DNA of 64,000 bases. It comes from Amphibalanus amphitrite. Its lineage: Eukaryota; Arthropoda; Thecostraca; Balanomorpha; Balanidae. Every line of letters begins with the position of its first letter. Within the stretch, counting starts at the first letter, position 1. The notes beneath the pieces were generated by a model. It made no database searches, was not told where the DNA came from, and saw only the letters and a list, made by a program, of their open reading frames with translations. A program made the position numbers and the translations under genes. The stretch spans positions 219,001-283,000 of the forward strand of contig NW_024881567.1 of the NCBI RefSeq assembly GCF_019059575.1, given 5' to 3'. Below, piece after piece: positions 11,997 through 23,277 of this stretch.

Positions 11997-13283
11997 GTGA
12001 CATACCTGGAGAACCTGCTGCTGGCCAAGGTGCGCAGCCGGGGACACGTGGCAGTTGCAGTGGCCACATCCGGCATCGCAGCCAGCCTGTTGGAGGGCGG
12101 CACGACTGCCCATCATCGGTTCAAGATTCCTCTGCAGCTGCATCCTGACAACGAGAACGTCTGCGGCATTGATCGCCGCTCTCCCGAGGCCGACTACCTT
12201 CGCCGCTGTCGCCTCATTGTTTGGGACGAAGCGGCCATGACGAACCGGCGCGCCACGGAGGCGGTCGACCGGGCTCTCCAAGACGTCCGCGACAGCCAAG
12301 AGCTGTTTGGCGGCGTTCTGACGCTGCTCTCTGGCGACTGGAGACAGATTCTGCCAGTGGTGAAGCGCGGCGGGCGCGCAGAGGTTGTTGACGCCTGCCT
12401 CAAGTCATCGCCCATGTGGCCTCGAATCGACACCATGGAGCTCGCGACCAACATGCGGGCGTTGAACGGCGACGATCAGGCCGGTGAGTTCGCCAACTTC
12501 CTGCTGCGCGTCGGCGACGGCCGGCTGCCCGTCGTGGCACAGCCGGACACGGTGCAGGTGCCCGAGTTGGTGGTCAGTCCGGCGCGCAGTCTCGCCGCCT
12601 TGGTCGATCGCATCTTCCCTGACATGGCCGAGCGACACCGTGATGAGGAGTGGCTGCATGAGCGCGCCATCCTCTCGCCGCTAAATGCGACCGTTGACAG
12701 GGCGAACGAGGCCGCGCTGGCCCTTCTTCCCGGTGAAACAGTCAACTACGCTAGCGTCGACACCATCAGTGACGACGACAACGAGGATCACGGGCCTCCG
12801 GTGCCCACCGAGGTGCTCAATGCCATCGACGTGTCGGGCATGCCGTCGCATCGACTTCAGGTCAAGGTCGGCGCCCCGGTCGTGTTGATGCGCAACCTCG
12901 ATGCTCCACGCGTCGTGAACGGCACGCTGTGCACGGTGCTGCGCGCCGCGCCGAACGTGCTCGAGCTGCGAATCGCCAGTGGAGTCGCGCGCGGCGAGAC
13001 GCTGTTTTTGCCGCGCCTCCCTCTGGTGGTGAGCGCTGTCGATTCCGGCATCGGCCGACCATTCCGCCGCTGTCAGTTCCCCGTCAAGCTGTCATTCGCC
13101 ATGACCATCAATCGCTGCCAAGGGCAGACTAAGCGACGCGTGGGCATCTATCTGCCATCCCCGGCCTTCACTCATGGCCAGTTCTACGTGGCTCTCTCGC
13201 GCGTAGGCAGCTTTGATTCAGTCGAGGTGCTTTCCACGCACAACCATCGCACGCGGAATGTCGTATACAGAGAGGTTCTTTGA
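11997..13283 (+). pseudogene. Helitron Rep/helicase, 5'-truncated PIF1-type helicase domain
   Basis: The frame encodes the C-terminal part of a Helitron helicase, the SF1B enzyme that works with the Rep domain in rolling-circle transposition. Visible motifs, numbered from 11958, are Ia-like AVATSGIAA (about 34-42), motif II VWDEAAM (88-94), motif III LSGDWRQILPV (124-134) and the C-terminal NRCQGQT...YVALSRVG. The end NVVYREVL is typical of Helitron proteins. The Walker A loop and the entire Rep domain are missing: the homologous part starts right after where Walker A should be. About the first 13 codons of the longest open frame (from 11958) come from the upstream tandem repeat. It is GC-rich compared with its flanks. 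It cannot work alone as a helicase. Confidence 0.85.
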
Positions 13284-15009
13284 GGTGCGCGCGCCAGGAT
13301 CGGGCGTCATACGGGTGCGTTATGGGGCGTTATCTTAGTTCGGTTGTCGAGCGACGATCGGATATACCCCGCGTTGTGCCGTCCTTCACCCTTGCTCTGA
13401 CGTTGAGCCCGGAGTGGCCGGAGGAAGCCCTTGCTCCTTGAGTGGGAGGGCCACTCTGTCTGTCCGGGTGGTCAATGTCGACGGCCAACTGTAGGCTGCG
13501 GCCAATCGTATTGGGCGTTAGGAAGCGGGTGCGTCATCGGGCGTAATCTTAAACGTTATCGGAAGTATAGTCAGGCGGCGGCGTCCAAGAGCGGTCAGAT
13601 ACTCCTGTGGTCAGTCGTGTGGTACGGCTGGTGGTCCGTGTGCTGGGATTTTTTAGTCTGGAAATGTTTGCGCGTCGCTGTTGGTTGTGAGACCCCCTTT
13701 CAGACGTTCACACGTCTGAAGTCCGTTTCGTGTGATCGATCGGACACTTCACCCCTTGATAGGGGGAGTCTAAACCGCTGCGGGGCGAGTCTTACGTCTG
13801 AGCGTGTCAGTGAGTGAGTCCGTGTGCGAATGTGTGCGTGACTGTAACTGTGTCAACTGTCAGGTGTGACGGTTGTTAGGCGCGTCGCTGTCGGTTGTGA
13901 GACCCCCTTTCAGACGTGTGAACGTCTGACACGTCTGAAGTCCGTGTCGTGTGATCGATCGGACACTTCACCCCTTGATAGGGGGAGTCTAAACCGCTGC
14001 GGGGCGAGTCTTACGTCGGGGGGTGCCAGTGAGTGAGTGCGTGGCTGCATCTGCATCCTGTGCTTAACCCTTTCGGTGCTGTGGGTATTTGGAGTGGTGA
14101 ATGATTGCGCGTGAGTGAGTGTATGCCGGTACGCGCTGACGTAACGGGCCCTTAACCGTTATACTAAAAGTTTGACATCGTTAACGTAAGTTCATCAGGA
14201 GGCTGACATTGACATTTCAGTGTGCTTAAATCATATTTCAAAATTGCTTTAAAAACGTGTTAAGGGCGGGGTGCGCGCTCGGAGCACTTCCACGACAGTG
14301 CACCCTGGTAACAGGCTGTGTTCAGTGTGCGGAGCCGACCTTGATGTTCCCTATAAAACCCACAATTTATTCCTCACCTCGGCACGGCGACCCTGAACTA
14401 TGCCTGGCTAAGACTCCGAGCCTTTTGACTTCCTTATGCCGTGTCCCTGACTACATTTCTCGCCACCATACAGTTAACCAGCAGGGCCGCCAGTCATCGA
14501 CACCGGCTGCCGCCAGCAACCGCAGCTGACGCCAACAAACCCCGGATCCGATAAGCTCTGCCAGGCAATCGGACCAGACCAGTCCAGCTAATCCCAGCAA
14601 GTCATTCTGACTGTGTCTAATCCGGTCAGTGTGTCGCCTAATGCCGCTTTGACACTTTGCTTACTTCTGTTTCCTAATCGGCCTTCCTATTGTGTATCGC
14701 CATAGCAGCACGCTACATTTACACTACTTCTACTTCACTGCTCTTTTTCTCCTACTGAGCATGCTGCCTACACAGGTCTGTTATGTAGCGTAGCTTAGCA
14801 CGCCAGCATTACCACTGTCAACCTTCTGAATTCATGTCAGAATGATTCGCCATGTCAACTACTGTGACCTGTCCCCTGGCCCAGTTAGGTAAATCGCTAC
14901 TGCTAGATTTCACATAAACATTCATTGCTCGAATTGGCTAATCCCGTCGTTTGGCTGCTGCAAATCTCCTGTGGCCCAATCATGCGCGCGGAGCAAGCAA
15001 GTCACCTAG
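13284..15009 (+). mobile_element. Helitron 3' non-coding region and CTAG terminus
   Basis: From the helicase stop to CTAG at 15006-15009, followed by T, which is the expected Helitron 3' end and A/T target. A 219-bp tandem duplication covers about 13680-13815 and 13900-14035 (ACACTTCACCCCTTGATAGG in both). The last ~40 bases (GCGCGGAGCAAGCAAG before the terminus) align with the array unit ends (GACGCGGAGCGAGCCAAG). A strong terminal hairpin is not obvious, which lowers certainty. Open frames in this stretch have no recognisable product. Confidence 0.55.
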
Positions 15010-15017
15010 TTTAATTA

Positions 15018-15327
15018 TCCATTTGAGTAGGATTTGGGTTTTTTTGAATTGCTCAGTTTTTGCAGCGAGCTTTTTCTCTTAGGGCTTGCGAGATAGCTGC
15101 GTACACACATATCTCTTCAGCATTGCGCGTTACATGGAATGCGGCTGAATTCACGTGCTTTTGTGAGCGAGGTGCTTCCCTCCGGGAGAAATTCGCCGTC
15201 CCCATATGCTTAACACAGAGCCGAGCGGCGGCTGACAGGTGGCCGGCTCTCGGGAGATCGGCAGCCGACACTCGAAAAATCGACAAGCCGCCGCTGAATG
15301 CGCGTGCGGCAGTGCTGAGCCGAGTCG
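15018..15327 (+). repeat. Partial Helitron-like array unit
   Basis: The first 310 bp of a mixed-type unit, beginning TCCATTTGAG after the Helitron CTAG and an 8-base spacer. It breaks off inside GAGCCGAGTCG, where a complete mixed unit restarts from its spacer. The two copies of this 310-bp stretch are almost identical, suggesting recent unequal exchange. Confidence 0.75.
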
Positions 15328-15335
15328 TTTAATTA

Positions 15336-16328
15336 TCCATTTGAGTAGGATTTGGGTTTTTTTGAATTGCTCAGTTTTTGCAGCGAGCTTTTTCTCTTAC
15401 GGCTTGCGAGATAGCTGCGTACACACATATCTCTTCAGCATTGCGCGTTACATGGAATGCGGCTGAATTCACGTGCTTTTGTGAGCGAGGTGCTTCCCTC
15501 CGGGAGAAATTCGCCGTCCCCATATGCTTAACACAGAGCCGAGCGGCGGCTGACAGGTGGCCGGCTCTCGGGAGATCGGCAGCCGACACTCGAAAAATCG
15601 ACAAGCCGCCGCTGAATGCGCGTGCGGCAGTGCTGAGCCGAGTCGTTCCCACGGTCTGAGGTACCCCCAGTTTGAAGATTCGGCTGTAGAATATGTAGTT
15701 TTAAATACGTAGTTTGACGTACATCTCGGAAAAGTGAGATACGGCCAGAAATGAGTGTGGGTCCCTCCGTTCTGAAGATTCTGATCGACGCCGATTGAAA
15801 TAATTCGCCGTGCATATCTCGGCTTATTGACGACCGATTGACACGGGATCAACACCGATCGATACCAAATGGCTCTGTGGGGGGGGGGGGGGGAGTAGAG
15901 TGGCAAGTTTTCCTACCCGACGAACCCGGAATTATCCCGAGGGGGTAGGTGTGGGAGTAGAGTCGGGGGAACGGGGGGGGCGAGTGCAAGTACCAAGTAC
16001 TTTCGCAAGTACCAAGCAAGTACCAAGTACTTTTACAAGTACCAAGCAAGTACCAAGTACTTATGGAAATACCAAGCAAGTACCAAGTACTTTGGCAAAT
16101 ACCGAGTACTTATGCAAATACCAAGCAAGTACCAAGTACTTTGGCAAGTACCGAGTACTTTGGCAAGTACCAAGCAAGTACCAAGTACTTTTGCAAGTTC
16201 AGCAAGTTTTTCGCCAATATCGAAGCTTCTAGACGTCCGATCGTCACCGGAAAAACACCATTCGATCCCAAATTTTCTCCCGAATCTTTTTATGGCCAAA
16301 GCGACGCGGAGCGAGCCAAGATATCTTG
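15336..16328 (+). repeat. Helitron-like array unit 8 (mixed type)
   Basis: Uninterrupted mixed unit of 993 bp: common start, part of the GC-rich block, then G run (about 15878-15893) and minisatellite, and common end. It is the empty-site reference for unit 5 around the foldback insertion. Confidence 0.75.
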
Positions 16329-16336
16329 TTTAATTA

Positions 16337-18162
16337 TCCATTTGAGTAGGATTTGGGGTTTTTTGAATTGCTCAGTTTTTGCAGCGAGCTTTTTCTCTTA
16401 GGGCTTGCGAGATATCTGCGTGCACACATATCTCTTCAGCATTGCGCGTGACATGGAATGCGGCTGAATTCACGTGCGATTGTGAGTGAGGTACCCCCAG
16501 TTGGAAGATTCGGCTGTAGAATACGTAGTTTTAAACACGTAGTTTAACGTAGATCTCGGAAAAGTGAGGTACCCCATATGCTTAACACAGAGCCGAGCGG
16601 CGGCTGACAGGTGGCCGGCTCTCGGGAGATCGGCAGCCGACACTCGAAAAATCGACAACCCGCCGCTGAATGCGCGTGCGGCAGTGCTGAGCCGAGTCGT
16701 TCCCACGGTCTGGCGGCCAGCTGGGTGGGGGGCGGGGTGGGGAGTGGGGCGCCGATTGCCAGCCGCTTCCCCACGGGCAGGTGCTGCCACCTGCGCAGTA
16801 GTTCCACTGGCGGCCGCCAGGCCCGTGCGGCAAGCGGGCCGTGCGCGGTAGTTCCGCCAGCGGCCGCTAGATGGATACCGCCGCGCGCGTCGTGTCTAAC
16901 CTGACGAAGCTACAAAAAGTTAGATAACTTTAAAGGAAATAGTTCACTTTCACGAAATTATTTTTTTTGCAATGGATTTATGATTTTTTATGTTCAAAAT
17001 GATCAGCAAAGAAAATAAAACCTATTTATAACAAAAGATTATTTTCTATATTTTGATATAGGAAGGACTTTTCAGTTTCTGTAAGGCACAGGCGATCCAG
17101 TATGAAAAGAGCATGGGTCCCGAAAATTCTTCAGAAACTAGAGAAATTATCGCGGCCACCGGCATTTGGGTGATCTGCTGCTGCTGAATGTCCTTATTGA
17201 TCAGTACGAGAATTTCTCTAGAGTTCTCGTAGATAATTTCTCTAGTTTCTGAAGAATTTTCGGTACCCATGCTCTTTTCATACTGGATGCGAATATATGC
17301 AAGGCACACACCCTCAACGCAAGACACCTTTTTCGGGACGAGAAATAGAATATCTTTGCCTAGGGTGATCGTTGGGCTGTAAAAGCTCCTGATTTATGCT
17401 CGTCTCAGCCCAGGCTACGGAACTGCTATTCCAGTTCAAAACCCATGTTAAAAAGTGAACTATTTCCTTTAATAAGAGGGACGGTAAAGCCACAATTCCA
17501 ACGCTGAATGTTGGGCAAAAGCAAAGGGATCCAACACAGCCATCTGTATTTACTGTATTTACCCTTTTCAGTCAGCGATAAGCCCCAGCAATCGCACCGC
17601 TGCAAAACTCGCAAGCTGTTCACCGTGCAGGGTATTGCATTATAACCACCCACCGGCTCTATCAACGCAAGTGGAATCGCTTAATAGGTAGGACGCAAAA
17701 AGCAAGAAAGAAATGATAGGTAGGTGAAACAAAATACGAATTGGAATTAAGCAAAACTCAAATTGCAATCAAACATTGAAAAAAATCAAAACGAACTGTG
17801 ACCAAGGGAAATTTGGAAAGTCTTTGGTCGTCTAAAGACGTCTGATTTAAACGTCGGAAAGGAACAAGTTCTTTGCGGTATTTAGGCAAGTAAATACCAA
17901 GTATTTTAGAACAAGTTCTTTGCGGTATTTAGGCAAGTAACTACCTTTGGCAGGTTTCCAGTACATTAGCAAGTTTTCAGTACATTACCAAGTAGCAGGT
18001 GATACAGCACGCTGGCAGGTATTTTGGCAAGTTCAACAAGTTTTTCGCGATTATCTAAGCTTCTAGACGTCCGATCAACACGGGACAAACACCAATCGGT
18101 CCCAAATTTTCTCCTTAATCATTTTATGGCCAACGCGACGCGGAGCGAGCCAAGATATCTTG
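16337..18162 (+). repeat. Helitron-like array unit 9 (long type, interrupted by MITE)
   Basis: Long unit whose length returns to exactly 1287 bp when the 535-bp MITE and one TTAA are removed. Apart from the insert it is nearly identical to units 2, 4, 10 and 11. Confidence 0.8.
16934..17468. mobile_element. 535-bp TTAA MITE with perfect 17-bp terminal inverted repeats
   Basis: Ends are AGGAAATAGTTCACTTT and its exact reverse complement, flanked by TTAA at 16930-16933 and 17469-17472. The empty site is present in units 2, 4, 10 and 11 (ACTTTAATAAGAGG). An internal inverted repeat of about 57 bp per arm (about 17095-17151 and 17230-17287) could fold into a long hairpin. There is no transposase frame. 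The TTAA target suggests piggyBac-type mobilisation, but the ends differ from the CCC-starting TTAA family elsewhere in the window. Confidence 0.85.
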
Positions 18163-18170
18163 TTTAATTA

Positions 18171-19457
18171 TCCATTTGAGTAGGATTTGGGGTTTTTTGA
18201 ATTGCTCAGTTTTTGCAGCGAGCTTTTTCTCTTAGGGCTTGCGAGATATCTGCGTGCACACATATCTCTTCAGCATTGCGCGTGACATGGAATGCGGCTG
18301 AATTCACGTGCGATTGTGAGTGAGATACCCCCAGTTGGAAGATTCGGCTGTAGAATACGTAGTTTTAAATACGTAGTTTAACGTAGATCTCGGAAAAGTG
18401 AGATACCCCATATGCTTAACACAGAGCCGAGCGGCGGCTGACAGGTGGCCGGCTCTCGGGAGATCGGCAGCCGACACTCGAAAAATCGACAACCCGCCGC
18501 TGAATGCGCGTGCGGCAGTGCTGAGCCGAGTCGTTCCCACGGTCTGGCGGCCAGCTGGGTGGGGGGCGGGGTGGGGAGTGGGGCGCCGATTGCCAGCCGC
18601 TTCCCCACGGGCAGGTGCTGCCACCTGCGCAGTAGTTCCACTGGCGGCCGCCAGGCCCGTGCGGCAAGCGGGCCGTGCGCGGTAGTTCCGCCAGCGGCCG
18701 CTAGATGGATACCGCCGCGCGCGTCGTGTCTAACCTGACGAAGCTACAAAAAGTTAGATAACTTTAATTAGAGGGACGGTAAAGCCACAATTCCAACGCT
18801 GAATGTTGGGCAAAAGCAAAGGGATCCAACGCAGCCATCTGTGTTTACTGTATTTACCCTTTTCAGTCAGCGATAAGCCCCAGCAATCGCACCGCTGCAA
18901 AACTCGCAAGCTGTTCACCGTGCAGGGTATTGCATTATAACCACCCACCGGCTCTATCAACGCAAGTGGAATCGCTTAATAGGTAGGACGCAAAAAGCAA
19001 GAAAGAAATGATAGGTAGGTGAAACAAAATACGAATTGGAATTAAGCATAACTCAAATTGCAATCAAACATTGAAAAAAATCAAAACGAACTGTGACCAA
19101 GGGAAATTTGGAAAGTCTTTGGTCGTCTAAAGACGTCTGATTTAAACGTCGGAAAGGAACAAGTTCTTTGCGGTATTTAGGCAAGTAAATACCAAGTATT
19201 TTAGAACAAGTTCTTTGCGGTATTTAGGCAAGTAACTACCTTTGGCAGGTTTCCAGTACATTAGCAAGTTTTCAGTACATTACCAAGTAGCAGGTGATAC
19301 AGCAAGCTGGCAGGTATTTTGGCAAGTTCAACAAGTTTTTCGCGATTATCTAAGCTTCTAGACGTCCGATCAACACGGGACAAACACCAATCGGTCCCAA
19401 ATTTTCTCCTTAATCATTTTATGGCCAACGCGACGCGGAGCGAGCCAAGATATCTTG
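18171..19457 (+). repeat. Helitron-like array unit 10 (long type, 1287 bp)
   Basis: Uninterrupted long unit, nearly identical to its neighbours. The spacer on each side is TTTAATTA. Confidence 0.8.
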
Positions 19458-19465
19458 TTTAATTA

Positions 19466-20752
19466 TCCATTTGAGTAGGATTTGGGGTTTTTTGAATTGC
19501 TCAGTTTTTGCAGCGAGCTTTTTCTCTTAGGGCTTGCGAGATATCTGCGTGCTCACATATCTCTTCAGCATTGCGCGTGACATGGAATGCGGCTGAATTC
19601 ACGTGCGATTGTGAGTGAGGTACCCCCAGTTGGAAGATTCGGCTGTAGAATACGTAGTTTTAAATACGTAGTTTAACGTAGATCTCGGAAAAGTGAGATA
19701 CCCCATATGCTTAACACAGAGCCGAGCGGCGGCTGACAGGGGGCCGGCTCTCGGGAGATCGGCAGCCGACACTCGAAAAATCGACAACCCGCCGCTGAAT
19801 GCGCGTGCGGCAGTGCTGAGCCGAGTCGTTCCCACGGTCTGGCGGCCAGCTGGGTGGGGGGCGGGGTGGGGAGTGGGGCGCCGATTGCCAGCCGCTTCCC
19901 CACGGGCAGGTGCTGCCACCTGCGCAGTAGTTCCACTGGCGGCCGCCAGGCCCGTGCGGCAAGCGGGCCGTGCGCGGTAGTTCCGCCAGCGGCCGCTAGA
20001 TGGATACCGCCGCGCGCGTCGTGTCTAACCTGACGAAGCTACAAAAAGTTAGATAACTTTAAGAAGAGGGACGGTAAAGCCACAATTCCAACGCTGAATG
20101 TTGGGCAAAAGCAAAGGGATCCAACACAGCCATCTGTATTTACTGTATTTACCCTTTTCAGTCAGCGATAAGCCCCAGCAATCGCACCGCTGCAAAACTC
20201 GCAAGCTGTTCACCGTGCAGGGTATTGCATTATAACCACCCACCGGCTCTATCAACGCAAGTGGAATCGCTTAATAGGTAGGACGCAAAAAGCAAGAAAG
20301 AAATGATAGGTAGGTGAAACAAAATACGAATTGGAATTAAGCATAACTCAAATTGCAATCAAACATTGAAAAAAATCAAAACGAACTGTGACCAAGGGAA
20401 ATTTGGAAAGTCTTTGGTCGTCTAAAGACGTCTGATTTAAACGTCGGAAAGGAACAAGTTCTTTGCGGTATTTAGGCAAGTAAATACCAAGTATTTTAGA
20501 ACAAGTTCTTTGCGGTATTTAGGCAAGTAACTACCTTTGGCAGGTTTCCAGTACATTAGCAAGTTTTCAGTACATTACCAAGTAGCAGGTGATACAGCAA
20601 GCTGGCAGGTATTTTGGCAAGTTCAACAAGTTTTTCGCGATTATCTAAGCTTCTAGACGTCCGATCAACACGGGACAAACACCAATCGGTCCCAAATTTT
20701 CTCCTTAATCATTTTATGGCCAACGCGACGCGGAGCGAGCCAAGATATCTTG
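19466..20752 (+). repeat. Helitron-like array unit 11 (long type, 1287 bp)
   Basis: Uninterrupted long unit, exactly the length of unit 10. Only scattered substitutions separate them, e.g. TGACAGGGGGCC near 19734 where others have TGACAGGTGGCC. Confidence 0.8.
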
Positions 20753-20760
20753 TTTAATTA

Positions 20761-21582
20761 TCCATTTGAGTAGGATTTCGGGTTTTTTGAAGCGCTGAGT
20801 TTTTGCAGCGAGCTTTTTCTCTTGGGGCTTGCGAGATAGCTGCGTACACACATATCTCTTCAGCATTAGACGATAACAAGGAATGCGGCTGATTCACGTG
20901 CGATTGTGAGTGAGGTACCCTCAGTTTGAAGATTCGGCTGTAGAATATGTAGTTTTAAATACGTAGTTTGACGTAGATCTCGGAAAAGTGAGATACGGCC
21001 AGAAATGAGTGTGGGTACCTCCGTCCTGAAGATTCTGATCGGCGCCGATTGAAATAATTCGCCGTGCATATCTCGGCTTATTGACGAGCGATTGACACGG
21101 GACAAACACCGATCGATACCAAATGGCTCTGGGGGGGGGGGGGGGGGGTAGAGTGGCAAGTTTTCCTACCCGACGAACCCGGAATTATCACGAGGGGGTA
21201 GGGGTGGGAGTAGAGTCGGGGGAACGGGGGGGGGCGAGTACAAGAACCAAGTACTTTCGCAAGTACCAAGCAAGTACCAAGTACTTTTACAAGTACCAAG
21301 CATGTACCAAGTACTTATGCAAATACCAAGCAAGTACCAAGTACTTTAGCAAATACCGAGTACTTATGCAAATACCAAGCAAGTACCAAGTACTTTGGCA
21401 AGTACCGAGTACTTTGGCAAGTACCAAGCAAGTACCAAGTACTTTTGCAAGTTCAACAAGTTTTTCGCCAATATCGAAGCTTCTAGACGTCCGATCGTCA
21501 CCGGAAAAACACCATTCGATCCCAAATTTTCTCCCGAATCTTTTAATGGCCAAAGCGACGCGGAGCGAGCCAAGATATCTTG
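20761..21582 (+). repeat. Helitron-like array unit 12 (short type)
   Basis: Short unit with G run of about 18 bases near 21131-21148, minisatellite at 21237-21455 and the common end. It is nearly identical to unit 13, the main difference being G-run length. Confidence 0.8.
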
Positions 21583-21590
21583 TTTAATTA

Positions 21591-22407
21591 TCCATTTGAG
21601 TAGGATTTCGGGTTTTTTGAAGCGCTGAGTTTTTGCAGCGAGCTTTTTCTCTTGGGGCTTGCGAGATAGCTGCGTACACACATATCTCTTCAGCATTAGA
21701 CGATAACAGGGAATGCGGCTGATTCACGTGCGATTGTGAGTGAGGTACCCTCAGTTTGAAGATTCGGCTGTAGAATATGTAGTTTTAAATACGTAGTTTG
21801 ACGTAGATCTCGGAAAAGTGAGATACGGCCAGAAATGAGTGTGGGTACCTCCGTCCTGAAGATTCTGATCGGCGCCGATTGAAATAATTCGCCGTGCATA
21901 TCTCGGCTTATTGACGAGCGATTGACACGGGACAAACACCGATCGATACCAAATGGCTCTGGGGGGGGGGGGGTAGAGTGGCAAGTTTTCCTACCCGACG
22001 AACCCGGAATTATCACGAGGGGGTAGGGGTGGGAGTAGAGTCGGGGGAACGGGGGGGGGCGAGTACAAGAACCAAGTACTTTCGCAAGTACCAAACAAGT
22101 ACCAAGTACTTTTACAAGTACCAAGCATGTACCAAGTACTTATGCAAATACCAAGCAAGTACCAAGTACTTTAGCAAATACCGAGTACTTATGCAAATAC
22201 CAAGCAAGTACCAAGTACTTTGGCAAGTACCGAGTACTTTGGCAAGTACCAAGCAAGTACCAAGTACTTTTGCAAGTTCAACAAGTTTTTCGCCAATATC
22301 GAAGCTTCTAGACGTCCGATCGTCACCGGAAAAACACCATTCGATCCCAAATTTTCTCCCGAATCTTTTAATGGCCAAAGCGACGCGGAGCGAGCCAAGA
22401 TATCTTG
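21591..22407 (+). repeat. Helitron-like array unit 13 (short type, last)
   Basis: Last complete unit. After the terminal GATATCTTG the sequence changes to TATTTATTC, the right flank of the whole array. The base after the terminus is T, as at every other unit junction. Confidence 0.8.
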
Positions 22408-23076
22408 TATTTATTCATATGCCCTTTTGGTTGAATCACTGTAGATAAATCAATTTTCTTGTAGTGAATAACACTCACAGTGTTGATTTCATTGGAATTC
22501 AATATCATGTTGGATGATTTTTATCAATGAAATAATTCACGAGGCAGAAGTTTGCAGTCCTAAAACCTTTTTTTGCAGTGTTTTAATCAGCTGGCTAAAA
22601 ACTGTGTTATGGCGCATCTGTTTCGAAATCCTCTATAACCTTGTGTATGTTCCCGCGTTTGAGATGGGGGAGGATATTATATCGTTTTTATACATATTGT
22701 TTGGTGACTTCTCAGGACAAGTGAGTTATTAACACATATTTTTACATGATTCGTATCTTACTCACGAGCCAGCAAGCCATGGCGGATAGGATCGGCCCCC
22801 GCCGAAGTTAGTTGGTAGCACTGCTGCTCCACGGCGTACATTTCCTACCAGCCCATAGGGTTTACATGTTAAATGGCCTGTTTTCGGCGAGCGATATCTC
22901 GGTCAACCTTTGAAGGAATCAATGGTTCTTAGTCTCAAATGATAGATCGATGAATTTTCTTTCGACAATTCCTCTACCATTTTTCACGAAACCCAGCCGA
23001 TCTTCTACGGCGTACAGGGTAAAGATTTCTCTGCACGCCAGCACCCGCGATCCGCCTCTCCCATCGCTGGCGCGCG
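22408..23076. other. Array flank, no gene seen
   Basis: AT-rich sequence up to about 22760 and mixed sequence afterwards. A 72-codon frame at 22514-22732 has no recognisable feature. Nothing else can be supported. Confidence 0.5.
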
Positions 23077-23150
23077 GTCCTCGGTAGCGCAGTCGGTAGT
23101 GTATCGGGCTACGGACCCGAGGGTCGTGAGTTCGAATCCTGGGGGCGCCG
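23077..23150 (+). repeat. tRNA-Arg(ACG)-like sequence, probable SINE head
   Basis: A box TAGCGCAGTCGG, an anticodon arm TCGGG-CTACGGA-CCCGA with loop reading ACG, and a B box GAGTTCGAATCC are all present with tRNA spacing. The acceptor ends and the T-stem do not pair properly, so a functional tRNA is unlikely. The likely source is a tRNA-derived SINE or retropseudogene. Sequence following it grades into the LINE at 23278. Confidence 0.55.
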
Positions 23151-23277
23151 CGTGATTTTGGCTAGAATTGAATGATGTTGATTCTTGTATGTTTGCATTT
23201 CTTGTTTGCATTCTTGTATGTTTCTCGACGCCCCTGGCCTGTCCACGTTCACCGTACCCTGTGGTCGAGTGGCATAG

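Noticed and set aside
12194..12745. Antisense frames within the helicase gene
   Set aside because: Shadow frames of a GC-rich coding sequence; the plus-strand frame has the helicase motifs.
13431..13817. 128-codon frame downstream of the helicase
   Set aside because: No domain; it runs into a 219-bp tandem duplication in which the second copy does not keep the frame.
21237..21455. Regularly spaced repeats that might suggest a CRISPR array
   Set aside because: Units are contiguous 18-20 bp minisatellite copies without unique spacers, in eukaryotic transposon-rich DNA with no cas genes.
23077..23150. Functional tRNA-Arg gene
   Set aside because: Acceptor and T-stem pairing fail although the A box, anticodon arm and B box are present; treated as a tRNA-derived repeat.
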